Positions 1-8,693 of a stretch of DNA of 64,000 nucleotides are shown piece by piece. Position 1 is the first letter of the stretch. Every line of letters starts with the position of its first letter. The notes under the pieces were generated by a model that was given only the letters and a program-made list of their open reading frames with translations, was not told the DNA's origin and searched no databases. Made by a program: the position numbers and the translations under genes. The DNA lies in the NCBI GenBank assembly GCA_041859875.1, contig JBFLFY010000009.1:7628-71627 (forward strand), written 5' to 3'. This DNA comes from Thermocaproicibacter sp041859875. GTDB lineage: Bacteria > Bacillota > Clostridia > Oscillospirales > Acutalibacteraceae.

Positions 1-372
1 AATGCGCTGTGCCAATTTAGGCCCCACGCCGCTTGCGCGCGTAAGGGCTTTGCTGTCGCCCGTTGCAACGGCAAGAGCTACCTGCTCCGGCGTAAGTTCA
101 GAAAGGATGGCCAGCGCCGCTTTTGGTCCGACGCCGCTGACAGCCGTCAGCATCTTAAAGCAGTTCAGCTCGGAAACCGTCGCAAAGCCAAAAAGGTCCA
201 GCGCATCTTCCCGTACATTCAGGTGTGTATAAAGGATGGCTTCTTCCCCCTGCCGCGGCAAGGCGCGCAGGGTGCTCATGGAGGTAAGGCACTTGAAGCC
301 GACTCCCCCGCATTCAATCGCCGCCATACCGGGCTCGGTATGAATCAGCGTTCCGCGCAGACGATAAAACAT
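1..372 (-). CDS. ruvA: Holliday junction branch-migration protein RuvA (3' part beyond window)
   Basis: RuvA tetramers bind the four-way Holliday junction and recruit the RuvB motor during recombinational repair. I read 124 residues from an ATG at 372 before the sequence leaves the window. The N-terminus (MFYRLRGTLIHTEPG) matches the OB-fold domain I. Two helix-hairpin-helix cores follow, SGVGPK at residues 79-84 and again at 114-119, typical of domain II. The start lies 5 bases after the ruvC stop, so ruvC-ruvA are co-transcribed; ruvB would be expected further along the minus strand. The domain III that contacts RuvB is outside the window. Confidence 0.95.
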   Translation of the reverse strand, partial: MFYRLRGTLIHTEPGMAAIECGGVGFKCLTSMSTLRALPRQGEEAILYTHLNVREDALDLFGFATVSELNCFKMLTAVSGVGPKAALAILSELTPEQVALAVATGDSKALTRASGVGPKLAQRI

Positions 373-377
373 CCGGT

Positions 378-908
378 TTAAACCTGCCTTTCCCGCGCCG
401 CCTGCAGACGGCGCTCCAGCATTTCACGGCGAAAGGCGGAACCCGCGGCCTGCCCATGGCAGACTGCCATAGCAAGCGCATCGGCGGTGTCATCCGGCTT
501 TGGCATATTTTTCAGGCCAAGCAGGCGGCGTGTCATTTCCATAACCTGCGGCTTTTTTGCTTTGCCATAGCCGGTTACGGCCTGCTTTATCTGCAGGGGC
601 GTATATTCGTAAATTTTCGCCCCTGCTTTCTGCGCCGCCAGCAGGATAACCCCGCGGGCTTCTGCTACGCCGATTGCCGTAGTTTTGTTGTTTTGAAAAT
701 AGAGTTTCTCAACTGAAATTGCCTCCGGTTTCCAGTGGGCCATCAGCACCGTAAGCGAGTCATAGATTTTTTCCAGCCTGCGGTTGAAATCAAGCCCTGC
801 CTGCGTAACCACGGCACCGTGCTCCAGTACGGAAAAGCGGCTGTTTTCAGCGCGCACCACACCGTAGCCAACAATCGCATAGCCCGGATCGATGCCAAGG
901 ATAATCAT
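378..908 (-). CDS. ruvC: Crossover junction endodeoxyribonuclease RuvC
   Basis: RuvC is the dimeric nuclease that cuts Holliday junctions symmetrically, acting with RuvAB. The 176-residue product has the usual family length. The four acidic metal-binding residues are visible: D7 in GIDPGY, E67 in SVEKLYF, and D140 and D143 in PDDTADALA. The gene begins MIILGIDPG, which leaves no room for a longer N-terminus, and ends 5 bases before ruvA. Upstream on the minus strand there is only a short AT-rich stretch before the divergent gene at 1195, so the operon promoter probably lies between 909 and about 1000. Confidence 0.97.
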   Translation of the reverse strand: MIILGIDPGYAIVGYGVVRAENSRFSVLEHGAVVTQAGLDFNRRLEKIYDSLTVLMAHWKPEAISVEKLYFQNNKTTAIGVAEARGVILLAAQKAGAKIYEYTPLQIKQAVTGYGKAKKPQVMEMTRRLLGLKNMPKPDDTADALAMAVCHGQAAGSAFRREMLERRLQAARERQV

Positions 909-1038
909 AAATGCGGCCCCTTCCCGAAAGCAATACTTCTCAGAATATTCGTTTTATTATACCACAAACAATGCGATTATGGAATAGCGGAACTGGGGTT
1001 GGTTTGCTTGCAGCCATAAGCAGGTATTCAGTAATAAT

Positions 1039-1067
1039 TTGACATTTTTCATTATTTGTGTTATATT
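1039..1067 (+). promoter_or_regulatory. Sigma-A-type promoter for the DUF6020-like gene
   Basis: TTGACA at 1039-1044, a 17-base spacer and TATATT at 1062-1067. This nearly ideal promoter points at the gene starting at 1195 and implies a leader of about 120 bases. No other plus-strand gene could use it. Confidence 0.7.
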
Positions 1068-1194
1068 ATTAGTTAAATATATAAATTTATATATATGATG
1101 GACTGCATGGTCGTATAAGTAATTTTTGTAAATCTGTTGTGTTCCCGCTCGCATACTGGAATACCGGTACCAAAGAAAGAAGGCAGTATGGATT

Positions 1195-3074
1195 ATGGTT
1201 AATTGCGATTTCATAAGGAAGTTCAAAAGGAACTCCACTCTATCCCTTATTTCTCTGATGATGTTCATTGTTTTCGGCTTTTTAAGTACATACGCATTGT
1301 CCTGGGTCTTGCCGATTGGTTATAATCGGCTAGCCTTAAATAACAGTCTGTTTAGCTTATTGTGCTGGTTTCTATTCACCATATTGTTCAAAATCTGCCT
1401 TCGGCGAATGACCTGCCGCTCTCTAGTTTGCTCCGGACTGCTGGGCGCTTTTTTGCTTTGTGCTTAATCTTCGGATGCCAAATCAGCCAATATGATAAGC
1501 TGTTGTCATTTCGGCCCGGATTTTTTTGGGGCTTTCTGGGAGCCTTTCTTTTTTGCACAGCGGTCTTAAACAGACTGCTCTTTTTCGCATTAGATGTCTG
1601 TAGTAGTGGGAAAAAACGGAAAAGCCTGTTTTCTTCGCTTTTTGTACCTTGCCGGCGAAACTTTTTTTTAACGTGGGCTATCTTCTTTTTATGCTGGATT
1701 CCGTGTCTGCTTGCGCTGTGGCCAGGCGTCTACGCATATGACGGTCCTAATCAACTGGCGCAGGTTTTTGTCGGTAAGGTCTATGATGCACATCAGCCGG
1801 TTCTCCATACCTGGTTTATTGCCATGTGCTTTCGCCTAGGCCACAGGATTGGTTCCGATAATGCAGGAATGGCAATTTATTCAATTTTTCAGATGATTGT
1901 CCTTTCTTTTGCGCTTGCGTGGATTTGCTACACGTTGTGCAAACATTCTGCGCCACATTTAGTGCAAGCGATAACATTTCTTTTATTCGCATTCTTTCCA
2001 ATGGTACCCACTATGGCAGTTAGCACAACAAAGGATATTCCTTTTGCTGCGGCACTTGCTGTTTTTCTCTGCCTTTCATGGGACCTCGTTACGGATGCAT
2101 CTGCATTCTTCCGCACGCCGCTGAAAATCGTGTGCTTTCTTCTCAGTGCCTTTGCAATCATCGCACTGCGCAGCAACGGCATCTATTTTCTTGCGTTTGC
2201 CGCCGTCTTTTATATTATTTTCATAAAAGGCCACCGGTTACCGGTACTTCTGCTATGCGTCACATACATTCTGTTTTCTTTCCTATTAACAGGGCCAATA
2301 TATCATAGCATGCATGTGATACCCGTCGATTTTAGGGAAGCGCTCAGCATACCTGCTCAACAGGTCGCACGTGTTTGCCGCGACCAGCCAAATAAGATTA
2401 CTCCTGCAGAGTGGAAAATCATCAACCGGGCAATTACGCCAAAGGCACAGGCTCGCTATTCACCCCGCCTATCGGACCCAGTAAAGGGCGGTGTTAATAC
2501 ACAGTATCTGAAGGCCCATAAAAGGGCTGTACTGCACGTCTACTGTTCTTTGGAAAAAAAATGTCCTGGAACCTACCTGGAGGCATTCCTATGTAACAGC
2601 CTGGGATTTTGGTACATAGATACCGATTATCAAAGCAAATCTGTATGGACACCAACCAGTTATATTGAATTTTCCGAAAAAACGCATATGCCCTCAAACT
2701 GGTGCCATGTAACACGGCAATCCATGATACCAGGCCTTGAAGAATTCTATGAGGGGGTAGCCTTGCGGCAAACGGCCAACAGCATTCCAGGATTTTCGAT
2801 GCTGATGAACTGCGGATTTTCTGTATGGATATTACTTACCTGCATTATGCTGTGTATCTTCCGAAAGCAGTACCATTTATTGCCGCCATTCGCAGTCTTA
2901 TTTGGATTTTGGGGTACCTTGCTGTTATCGCCCGCAGTCCTGTTCCGATACGGTTTTCCCTTGTTCATTTGCGTCCCGCTTGCCATTGGGCTTGCTTTTT
3001 CCCGCAAAAAAGATGTGGAAGCTTCATTACCGCAGGACGCTAAAGTATGCGCCAAACCTGCCGATATACAATAG
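1195..3074 (+). CDS. DUF6020/GT39-like polytopic membrane protein, split by a -1 frameshift
   Basis: Large integral membrane protein with roughly 10-12 hydrophobic segments. It carries a periplasm-facing motif resembling DUF6020 and GT39-like membrane glycosyltransferases (WPGVYAYDGPNQ followed by DAHQPVLHTWF). Function is unknown; lipid-linked glycosyl transfer is only an analogy. The coding is in two frames. An N-terminal ORF runs 1195-1467 (MVNCDFIRKFKRN, two TM segments) and the rest continues in the -1 frame to 3074. The frames meet at the heptamer T TTT TTG at 1449-1455, in register with the upstream frame. Joined there, the protein is about 626 residues. The 1362 ATG of the downstream frame gives an unconvincing N-terminus and probably is not used. 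The cause may be a one-base indel in the T6 run, a pseudogene, or programmed frameshifting. Confidence 0.7.
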
Positions 3075-3076
3075 TT

Positions 3077-3096
3077 AAGCAGATTTCTGCTTGTTT
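3077..3096 (+). terminator. Short stem-loop followed by T-rich tract
   Basis: AAGCAG (3077-3082) pairs with CTGCTT (3087-3092) around a 4-base loop, followed by GTTTTA. It sits directly after the membrane gene stop and just before mtnN. It is a weak but plausible terminator. Confidence 0.4.
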
Positions 3097-3128
3097 TATG
3101 GCGATTTTACAAAACGGAGGGATACCTT

Positions 3129-3821
3129 ATGATTGGAATTGTTGGCGCAATGGCCGTGGAAGTTGAAAACCTGATTGCACTGATGCCGGAAGAAAAAGTG
3201 GAAACCATCAGCGGCATCAAGTACCACATTGGGAAAATTGAAGGAAAAGACTGTGCGGTTGCCCAGTGCGGAATTGGCAAAGTTGCGGCGGCAGTCTGTG
3301 CCCAAACGATGATTCTGCGCTTTGCGCCCTCGGCTTTGCTGAATGTGGGCGTTGCGGGAGGCATCGGCGAAGATGTCCACATTGGCGACGTCGTCGTTTC
3401 CACCGGGCTTGTTCAGCACGATATGGACACTTCTGCCATCGGCGATGAAAAGGGCCTCATCAGCGGGCTGAACCTGGTTGTTATCCCGGCTGACAAGTCC
3501 CTTTCGGCGCTCACTGTAAAAGCAGCCGAAAAAATCTATGGAGAAAAGAAAGTCCACCCCGGTATTATTGCAACGGGCGATCAGTTCATCAGCGATGCGG
3601 AACACCTGGAAAATATCCGGAACGAATTCGACGCTTCCGCCTGTGAAATGGAAGGCGGCAGCATTGCCCAGACGGCTTACATGAACCGGGTTCCGTTCGT
3701 CGTCATTCGCTCGATTTCCGACAACGCCAATGAAAAAGCCGCCACAAACTACAAGGAATTTTTCGAAAAATCGGCTCATGAGCTGACTTCGCTCATCATT
3801 GGCATTCTCTCCCGCATCTGA
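3129..3821 (+). CDS. mtnN: 5'-methylthioadenosine/S-adenosylhomocysteine nucleosidase
   Basis: Hydrolyses MTA and SAH to adenine plus the thioribose moieties, clearing inhibitory by-products of SAM-dependent methylation and polyamine synthesis. The 230-residue length is standard. Visible are the N-terminal GIVGAMAVEVE with a catalytic Glu at about residue 11-13, the purine-binding ACEMEGGSIAQ at 171-181, and the catalytic Asp in RSISDNAN (D198). GGAGGG precedes the ATG by 8 bases. The cyclase gene follows after 17 bases, so the two are probably co-transcribed. Its substrate MTA is also what a spermidine synthase such as the one at 61 kb would release. Confidence 0.95.
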   Translation: MIGIVGAMAVEVENLIALMPEEKVETISGIKYHIGKIEGKDCAVAQCGIGKVAAAVCAQTMILRFAPSALLNVGVAGGIGEDVHIGDVVVSTGLVQHDMDTSAIGDEKGLISGLNLVVIPADKSLSALTVKAAEKIYGEKKVHPGIIATGDQFISDAEHLENIRNEFDASACEMEGGSIAQTAYMNRVPFVVIRSISDNANEKAATNYKEFFEKSAHELTSLIIGILSRI

Positions 3822-3838
3822 AAAGCGGAGGCTTTCCT

Positions 3839-4417
3839 ATGCAACTGATTGATATTTCACGCGAACTGTTCTCTACTCCGCCGTACCCCGGCGACCCACA
3901 ACCGAAACATGACCGAATCCGCCGCATGGATATGGGCGACTCGTACAACCTCTCCGGTTTTTACACTTCGTGCCACAGCGCGACACACCTGGACGCGCCC
4001 CTGCACTACATTGAGGGCGGTGACTCCGTCGACCAAACCGACCTGAACCGCTGCTTTGGGTCATGCACCGTGGTGGAATGCTGTGGAATCGTAACCGGCG
4101 CCGATATAGACCATCTGCCGCCGGAAACCAAAAAGCGGCTTCTGCTGAAAGGTGATGGCAGGGCTTTCCTTTCCCAGAGCGCTGCGTTCGCACTTGCAGA
4201 CGCCGGGTTTCTTCTAATCGGAACCGACGCGCCGAGCATTGGCCCAGCCAATGAGGAAACCGCACCGCACAAGGAGCTGCTGGGCGCCGGGATTCCAATT
4301 TTGGAAGGACTTGATCTTTCGCGTGCACAACCCGGAAATTACGTTCTTGCCGCTTTGCCGCTTCTGCTGGGTGGTGCCGAGGCAGCGCCCGCGCGCGCTG
4401 TTTTGATTCATATTTGA
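3839..4417 (+). CDS. Cyclase-family metal hydrolase (kynurenine formamidase-like)
   Basis: Member of the metal-dependent cyclase/arylformamidase superfamily. The 192-residue protein begins LIDISREL and carries the signature CHSATHLDAPLHY, supplying metal ligands H46, H50, D52 and H56. The later GTDAPSIG and HKELL segments also fit the family. The true substrate cannot be read from sequence; relatives hydrolyse N-formylkynurenine, isatin or other cyclic amides. No tryptophan catabolic gene lies nearby, so kynurenine formamidase activity should not be assumed. It has a good ribosome site (GCGGAGG) and directly follows mtnN. Confidence 0.85.
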   Translation: MQLIDISRELFSTPPYPGDPQPKHDRIRRMDMGDSYNLSGFYTSCHSATHLDAPLHYIEGGDSVDQTDLNRCFGSCTVVECCGIVTGADIDHLPPETKKRLLLKGDGRAFLSQSAAFALADAGFLLIGTDAPSIGPANEETAPHKELLGAGIPILEGLDLSRAQPGNYVLAALPLLLGGAEAAPARAVLIHI

Positions 4418-4556
4418 AAATATTTTACAACATATTCACAACTTCTTCACAACTTTTTTGTGCATAGGGCTATAATTACAGTATTGCCGGAGCGCGGAGC
4501 CGCACCAAGTTCCGGTATATGTTCTACCCTCCTCAATATACTCCTCAAGCAAAATG

Positions 4557-4589
4557 AAAAGGGCCTGATCAGTTGGATCAGGCCCTTTT
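4557..4589. terminator. Bidirectional intrinsic terminator
   Basis: A perfect 14-base-pair stem (4557-4570 with 4576-4589, AAAAGGGCCTGATC arms) and 5-base loop. It has A-rich and T-rich flanks, so it can act in either direction. It ends the mtnN-cyclase transcript and separates it from the M23 gene. Confidence 0.85.
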
Positions 4590-4671
4590 CTTGTTAAAAA
4601 TTTTCTTCGCATATGTCATTTCCGCATATCGGCCGTGTTTTGGGGTCAAAATACTGTCGGAGGTGGCACAA

Positions 4672-5355
4672 GTGAATGGATCTTTAAAAAAGAGCGGGAA
4701 AAGGAATAAAGGATTTTATGTTGCCCTTGGCGTTTGCCTGCTGGCGGTAGGTGCCGCAGCATGGACGACTTACGACAGTGTGGCAAAATACACTGCGCCG
4801 CAGAAACCGGCGCAGAGCGAAACCCAAAAAACAAATCGCACGGTAAGCGGCATCCCCGTTTCGGAACCTCCTGCGAAAGCTTCCAGCGCAGTTTTGCCTT
4901 CCAAGGCGCCTGCGCCGTCGGCCCCCGCAAGTTCCGCCGTGCGGAAAACGGAAGCGAAACCTTTAACCTTTCTTCTGCCCGTTAGTGGAAAAGTAACACA
5001 GGAGTTCAGTAAGAAACCGGTTTTCAGCAAAACATTCGGCGACTACCGCGCCCACACAGGCGTAGACCTGAGCGCCGCTCAAGGGGAAACCGTAAAGTCT
5101 GCGGCTAACGGCCAGGTAGAAAAGGTTTTTAATGATACCTGCTGTGGCAACACCGTCATCGTAAACCACGGCGATTTGGAAACCTGGTACTGCGGCCTGA
5201 ATAAAATGTCCGTAAAGGCCGGCCAGACTGTTTCACAGGGGCAGCAGATTGGCACAGTGGGTGTTGACCCAGGCGAAAGCGACCAGGGACCGCACCTGCA
5301 CCTGATCATGAAAAAGGGCAGTCAGTATATTGACCCCATGTCGGTGCTCAAGTAA
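4672..5355 (+). CDS. M23 (LytM) family membrane-anchored protein, SpoIIQ-like
   Basis: Envelope protein of 227 residues: basic N-terminus, one TM segment (about 15-33), a Pro/Ala/Ser-rich linker (40-95) and a C-terminal LytM domain. The zinc ligands are intact (H128 and D132 in HTGVDLS, H210 in GPHLHL) with H166 in NHGDLETWY, so an active endopeptidase is plausible. The size and layout resemble clostridial SpoIIQ, the forespore partner of SpoIIIAH. I chose the GTG at 4672 because GGAGGTGG lies just upstream; the longer reading frame starts inside a terminator stem. SpoIIQ identity is inferred; a general cell-wall hydrolase is the alternative. Confidence 0.8.
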   Translation: MNGSLKKSGKRNKGFYVALGVCLLAVGAAAWTTYDSVAKYTAPQKPAQSETQKTNRTVSGIPVSEPPAKASSAVLPSKAPAPSAPASSAVRKTEAKPLTFLLPVSGKVTQEFSKKPVFSKTFGDYRAHTGVDLSAAQGETVKSAANGQVEKVFNDTCCGNTVIVNHGDLETWYCGLNKMSVKAGQTVSQGQQIGTVGVDPGESDQGPHLHLIMKKGSQYIDPMSVLK

Positions 5356-5400
5356 CGAGCAACTTTTGCATGCCCCCGCTCCGCTTAGGGGCTGTCTACA

Positions 5401-5441
5401 AACCGCCGCACCGCATGAGACACGGTACGGCGGTTATATTT
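5401..5441 (+). terminator. Intrinsic terminator after the M23 gene
   Basis: Thirteen-base arms (5401-5413 and 5423-5435, AACCGCCG outer part) with a single mismatch and a 9-base loop, followed by ATATTTT. It ends the M23 transcript. The rest of the gap to 5651 is AT-rich and shows no gene. Confidence 0.75.
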
Positions 5442-5651
5442 TCTGCATTAAAATTTCCAATACAGGGTTGCATTTTCCCGCCAAGTGTGGCATCATAATA
5501 TCGGAGCAGTTGGAAATATTATATAAAATTTTTTCACCGTTCTATTAACAATATGTTCATAATTATTACATTCTTTGTTCTTCCATTCTACAAAGCAAAA
5601 TAGTATGATGAAATTTGCGCTGGTGCGCTTTTTTGGAAGGGAGATGCAGAT

Positions 5652-6098
5652 TTGATAAAAAGCAAATCAATTCTTGTCTGTGTAACTGGTCAGCGCGACT
5701 GCGACCGCCTAATTCGTATCGGCAGGAAGCTTGCCGACGGGATGTCGCTTCCACTAAAAATTTTATGTATTCAGCCGACTTCTGCCGGCTATGAAACAAA
5801 TGGAAAAGAGCTGGAATATCTGCGGCAGACTTCACGGGACTCCAACGCGGAAATGACCGTCTACTTTGATGATGACGCCCCATTGATAGCCGCAAGCATT
5901 GCAAAGAAAATTGGTGCCATACATATTGTGACAGGCATGGCGGAAACTACGGTAAACGGATTTATCGACATCCTTCACCGGCTGCTTCCCAAAGTACCCA
6001 TCAGCATGGTTTCAAAAGACGGCAAAGTCTATAACATCTGCCCTGCGGGGAAAGACGAGCAGACCGCACGGTCACTCGCAATGCAGCGCGAAGGCTAA
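5652..6098 (+). CDS. Universal-stress-protein-like (Usp fold) protein
   Basis: Small cytosolic protein of 148 residues with a Usp/HUP-like alpha/beta layout. It opens with SILVCVTGQRDCDRLIRIG and resembles the Usp domain found inside KdpD sensor kinases, but there is no kinase module attached. The second half (IGAIHIVTGMAETTVNGFIDILHRLLPKV) fits the nucleotide-binding end of the fold, although a clean G-2x-G-9x-G-S/T motif is not obvious. The start is a TTG at 5652 preceded by GGGAG; the nearby ATG at 5644 is out of frame. Single-gene unit, convergent with the deacetylase gene. Function not assigned. Confidence 0.65.
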   Translation: MIKSKSILVCVTGQRDCDRLIRIGRKLADGMSLPLKILCIQPTSAGYETNGKELEYLRQTSRDSNAEMTVYFDDDAPLIAASIAKKIGAIHIVTGMAETTVNGFIDILHRLLPKVPISMVSKDGKVYNICPAGKDEQTARSLAMQREG

Positions 6099-6142
6099 CT
6101 GCATGGTTCAGCCATACAGGATGGGTGATAAGCGCTTCGCAA

Positions 6143-6190
6143 AAGACCACCTCCGCCAGCCTGAAAAGGCCAGCGGAGGTGGTCTTATTT
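6143..6190. terminator. Bidirectional terminator between convergent genes
   Basis: AAGACCACCTCCGC at 6143-6156 pairs perfectly with its complement at about 6173-6186. The stem is followed by TATTTTT on the plus side and T-rich sequence on the minus side. It lies exactly between the convergent Usp-like and deacetylase genes. Confidence 0.85.
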
Positions 6191-6194
6191 TTAA

Positions 6195-7085
6195 CTAAAA
6201 GGCAAAGGGGCCGCTGCTCACGGAAGGGTCAAGTTTTCCAAAAGCATAACCCTCGCTTTTTAAGCTTTTTAGAATCTGAGGCATCGCGCGGAGGGTTGCC
6301 TCTTTTGCTGCCGTATTATGCATCAGCACAACCGAAACACGGTGTTGGTGTACGCCGCGCAGCACATTCTGAACAAGATTCTGTGAAGCCGGCCGCCTCA
6401 CGGCGTCTTCGGCACTTACATTCCAGTCATAATAAACATACCCGCGCCGCTGCAGGCCTTTCAGAATTGCTGCGCGTGTTTTTTTGTTGTAGCCATTGAC
6501 GCTTCCTCCCGGGAAACGCAATATTTTTGCATCGACTCCGGTTGCCTGCTGAATCAGCGTATGCATCCGGTCAAAGTCGCGGAAAAAAGCTTCCGGTGAA
6601 GCATAAATCTTGCGGTAATCATGTGAATAGCTGTGTACGCCGATTGTATGGCCGCGGCGGGCAATCTCTTTCAAATCCACCGTTTCGTTTTTATCATACG
6701 CGCCTACAACGAAGAACGTTGCCTTCACACCGTAACGGTCCAGCATATCAAGAAGCGGCGCAGTCAATGAAGAAGGCCCATCGTCAAAAGTCAGGTAGAC
6801 CATCCGTCCGTTCGGCAGTGTCTGCTTCACAGCAGGCGTACAGAAAGGGGCCTGCTGCGCAGAAGAAGCGCGCGGCACCTTGGAAACTGTTTTTTTCTTT
6901 TTCACGGATGATACGGCCGGTACAGGGTGGGCCGTCTTTTCGGGGCTCAGCGGAATCTGCGAATTGGAAAGATGAAGCTGCAAAACTGTGCCGAAGGTAA
7001 TCAGCACTGCTGCAGCCGCAAGGCCCAGTATGGTAAAAAGACGTTTCCGGCCGGTGCGTGGGCTGCGGCTCTGAATTATTTTCAT
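6195..7085 (-). CDS. Polysaccharide deacetylase (NodB domain), membrane-anchored
   Basis: CE4-family deacetylase expected to remove N-acetyl groups from peptidoglycan or another extracellular glycan. The 296-residue protein has an N-terminal TM segment (about 16-36), a basic/Pro linker, and a NodB domain from about residue 95. Visible motifs are TFDDGPS with D101/D102, HSYSH with H151/H155, RFPGG at 190-194 and a late VLMHNT. All metal-ligand and catalytic positions are present. I chose the ATG at 7085 because GGGGGAGGGG lies directly upstream; an earlier in-frame ATG at 7151 has no ribosome site. Sporulation deacetylases such as PdaA/PdaB have similar architecture, so a cortex role is possible. 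Confidence 0.88.
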   Translation of the reverse strand: MKIIQSRSPRTGRKRLFTILGLAAAAVLITFGTVLQLHLSNSQIPLSPEKTAHPVPAVSSVKKKKTVSKVPRASSAQQAPFCTPAVKQTLPNGRMVYLTFDDGPSSLTAPLLDMLDRYGVKATFFVVGAYDKNETVDLKEIARRGHTIGVHSYSHDYRKIYASPEAFFRDFDRMHTLIQQATGVDAKILRFPGGSVNGYNKKTRAAILKGLQRRGYVYYDWNVSAEDAVRRPASQNLVQNVLRGVHQHRVSVVLMHNTAAKEATLRAMPQILKSLKSEGYAFGKLDPSVSSGPFAF

Positions 7086-7162
7086 AAAATACCCCTCCCC
7101 CGCCGTACAGTTTTGGAAGTGTTTTCCCCTTTTAATGGAAAGCATTCTCAACCATTACCTTT

Positions 7163-7190
7163 AGTATAGAAACATACTGTGAAAAATCAA
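7163..7190 (-). promoter_or_regulatory. Sigma-A-like promoter for the deacetylase
   Basis: On the minus strand TTGATT (7190-7185), a 16-base spacer and TATACT (7168-7163). It lies about 80 bases before the chosen start at 7085. Confidence 0.5.
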
Positions 7191-7234
7191 TATAGATTAC
7201 GAATCTGTAAGAAGATATTATAGAACTGGCAGAA

Positions 7235-7936
7235 CTAAACGCTAAGGTAGTGCTGCACAGCGGAGCGGTCAAGCGCAGCCATTTTTCCAGAGCAGACTGC
7301 AGCGCCTTTCTGAAGGATCAGGTACTGCTCCGCCATGCGCTGGGCAAAATTCAGGTTCTGCTCCACAAGCAGGATGGAAAGCCTGTTTTCTCTGCCAATC
7401 TGCCGAAGCGTTTTTCCCAGCTCTTCTACAAGGTTGGGCTGTATGCCCTCGGTAGGTTCATCCAGCAGAAGAATTTTCGGTGAGGTCATCAGCGCACGCG
7501 CCAGCGCCAGCTGCTGCTGCTGACCGCCCGAAAGCAGACCACCCGGGCGGTCAAGCTGCTCCCCCAGCGTGGGGAACCAGCCAAGCACCTGCTCTGTTTG
7601 GCTCGTCATATACTGCCGGTCACCGCGCTCCAGGCAGCCAAGCTGCAGATTTTCTCGCACTGTAAGGTCGGGCAGTATCTCACGCCCCTGCGGCACATAT
7701 GACATACCAAGGCGGCTGCGTTCATGTGGGCGCAGGGATGAAATCTCGCGCCCATCCAACAGGATTTTTCCTCCCGCTGTCGGCAGCAGACCCATAATGC
7801 ACTTCAGCAACGTTGTTTTTCCCACGCCGTTCCGTCCAAGAACCGCCAGGCGGCCGCCCTCCGGCAATGAGAAAGAGACGCCGGTAATCACCCGGCTTTT
7901 CCCGTAATTCACCTGCAGGTTTTCAAGTGTAAGCAC
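7235..7936 (-). CDS. urtE: Urea ABC transporter ATP-binding subunit UrtE
   Basis: One of the two ATPases that power urea (or short-chain amide) uptake. The 233-residue protein has Walker A GRNGVGKTT, the family-typical VPQGREILPDLTV, the signature LLSGGQQQQLALARAL and Walker B ILLLDEPTEGIQPNLVEE. The GREI and TEGIQP stretches separate UrtE from LivF-type branched-chain amino acid ATPases. The start is a GTG at 7936 overlapping the end of urtD by 14 bases, so translation is coupled. Last gene of the urtABCDE operon. Confidence 0.92.
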   Translation of the reverse strand: MLTLENLQVNYGKSRVITGVSFSLPEGGRLAVLGRNGVGKTTLLKCIMGLLPTAGGKILLDGREISSLRPHERSRLGMSYVPQGREILPDLTVRENLQLGCLERGDRQYMTSQTEQVLGWFPTLGEQLDRPGGLLSGGQQQQLALARALMTSPKILLLDEPTEGIQPNLVEELGKTLRQIGRENRLSILLVEQNLNFAQRMAEQYLILQKGAAVCSGKMAALDRSAVQHYLSV

Positions 7937-8693
7937 GCTCCGGCGCCCCCTTTTTTTCCCCTTTTAAATAGACGCGCACAACTTCCGGGTTGTTTTCAAT
8001 TTCGGCAACAGAGCCTTCAGCCAAAATTTGGCCCATATGAAAGACCGTGACTTTCTTCGCCACCTGACGCACAAAATTCATATCGTGTTCCACCACAAGC
8101 ACCGTGCGGCCGCCCAGCAGTTTCTGTATCATTTCACCGGTGCGGTAAGTTTCTTCTTCCGTCATGCCTGCCGTTGGCTCATCAAGAATCATCATTTTCG
8201 GCTCCTGCATCATCAGCATACCGATTTCAAGCCACTGACGCTCCCCGTGCGAAAGTTCACACGCTGCGCGGCTGCTTTTTTCCGCAAGTCCTATTCGGTG
8301 CAGGATGTCATCAGCTTTTTCACAGGATGCGGCACGCTCTTTCCGAAAGAATGACGCGCGTATGGTATTTCCGCCCGGTGCTGCAAGAAGCAAATTTTCA
8401 AAAGCCGTCATATTCTCAAAAACATTTGGGCCCTGAAATTTCCGCCCAATGCGGTACTTCGCAGCAATCACTTCTGGCGGCTCGCCGGTAATCTCTTCTC
8501 CGGCAAACCATATTTTCCCGAAAGTCGGTTTTGTGCGGCCGGTTATCAGGTCCATCAAGGTCGTTTTGCCCGCGCCGTTCGGGCCGATAATCACACGCAG
8601 TTCCCCTTTCTGCACGGAAAGGCTCACATCGCGCAAAGCCCAAAAGCCGTCGAAGCAGACCGAAAGATTTTCCGTACAGAGGATTTCACCCAT
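7923..8693 (-). CDS. urtD: Urea ABC transporter ATP-binding subunit UrtD
   Basis: Second ATPase of the urea importer, 256 residues. Walker A is GPNGAGKTT and the signature LSHGERQWLEIGMLMMQEP is diagnostic of UrtD. It is followed by Walker B MMILDEPTAGM and the H-loop VEHDMNF. The ATG overlaps the urtC stop by 8 bases (ATGGGTGA) and its own end overlaps urtE. This gapless packing suggests stoichiometric, coupled synthesis of the membrane complex. Confidence 0.93.
   Translation of the reverse strand: MGEILCTENLSVCFDGFWALRDVSLSVQKGELRVIIGPNGAGKTTLMDLITGRTKPTFGKIWFAGEEITGEPPEVIAAKYRIGRKFQGPNVFENMTAFENLLLAAPGGNTIRASFFRKERAASCEKADDILHRIGLAEKSSRAACELSHGERQWLEIGMLMMQEPKMMILDEPTAGMTEEETYRTGEMIQKLLGGRTVLVVEHDMNFVRQVAKKVTVFHMGQILAEGSVAEIENNPEVVRVYLKGEKKGAPERAYT

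Noticed and set aside
4573..4671. N-terminal extension of the M23 protein from a TTG at 4573
   Set aside because: The extension begins inside a perfect terminator stem and has no ribosome site; the GTG at 4672 follows GGAGGTGG.
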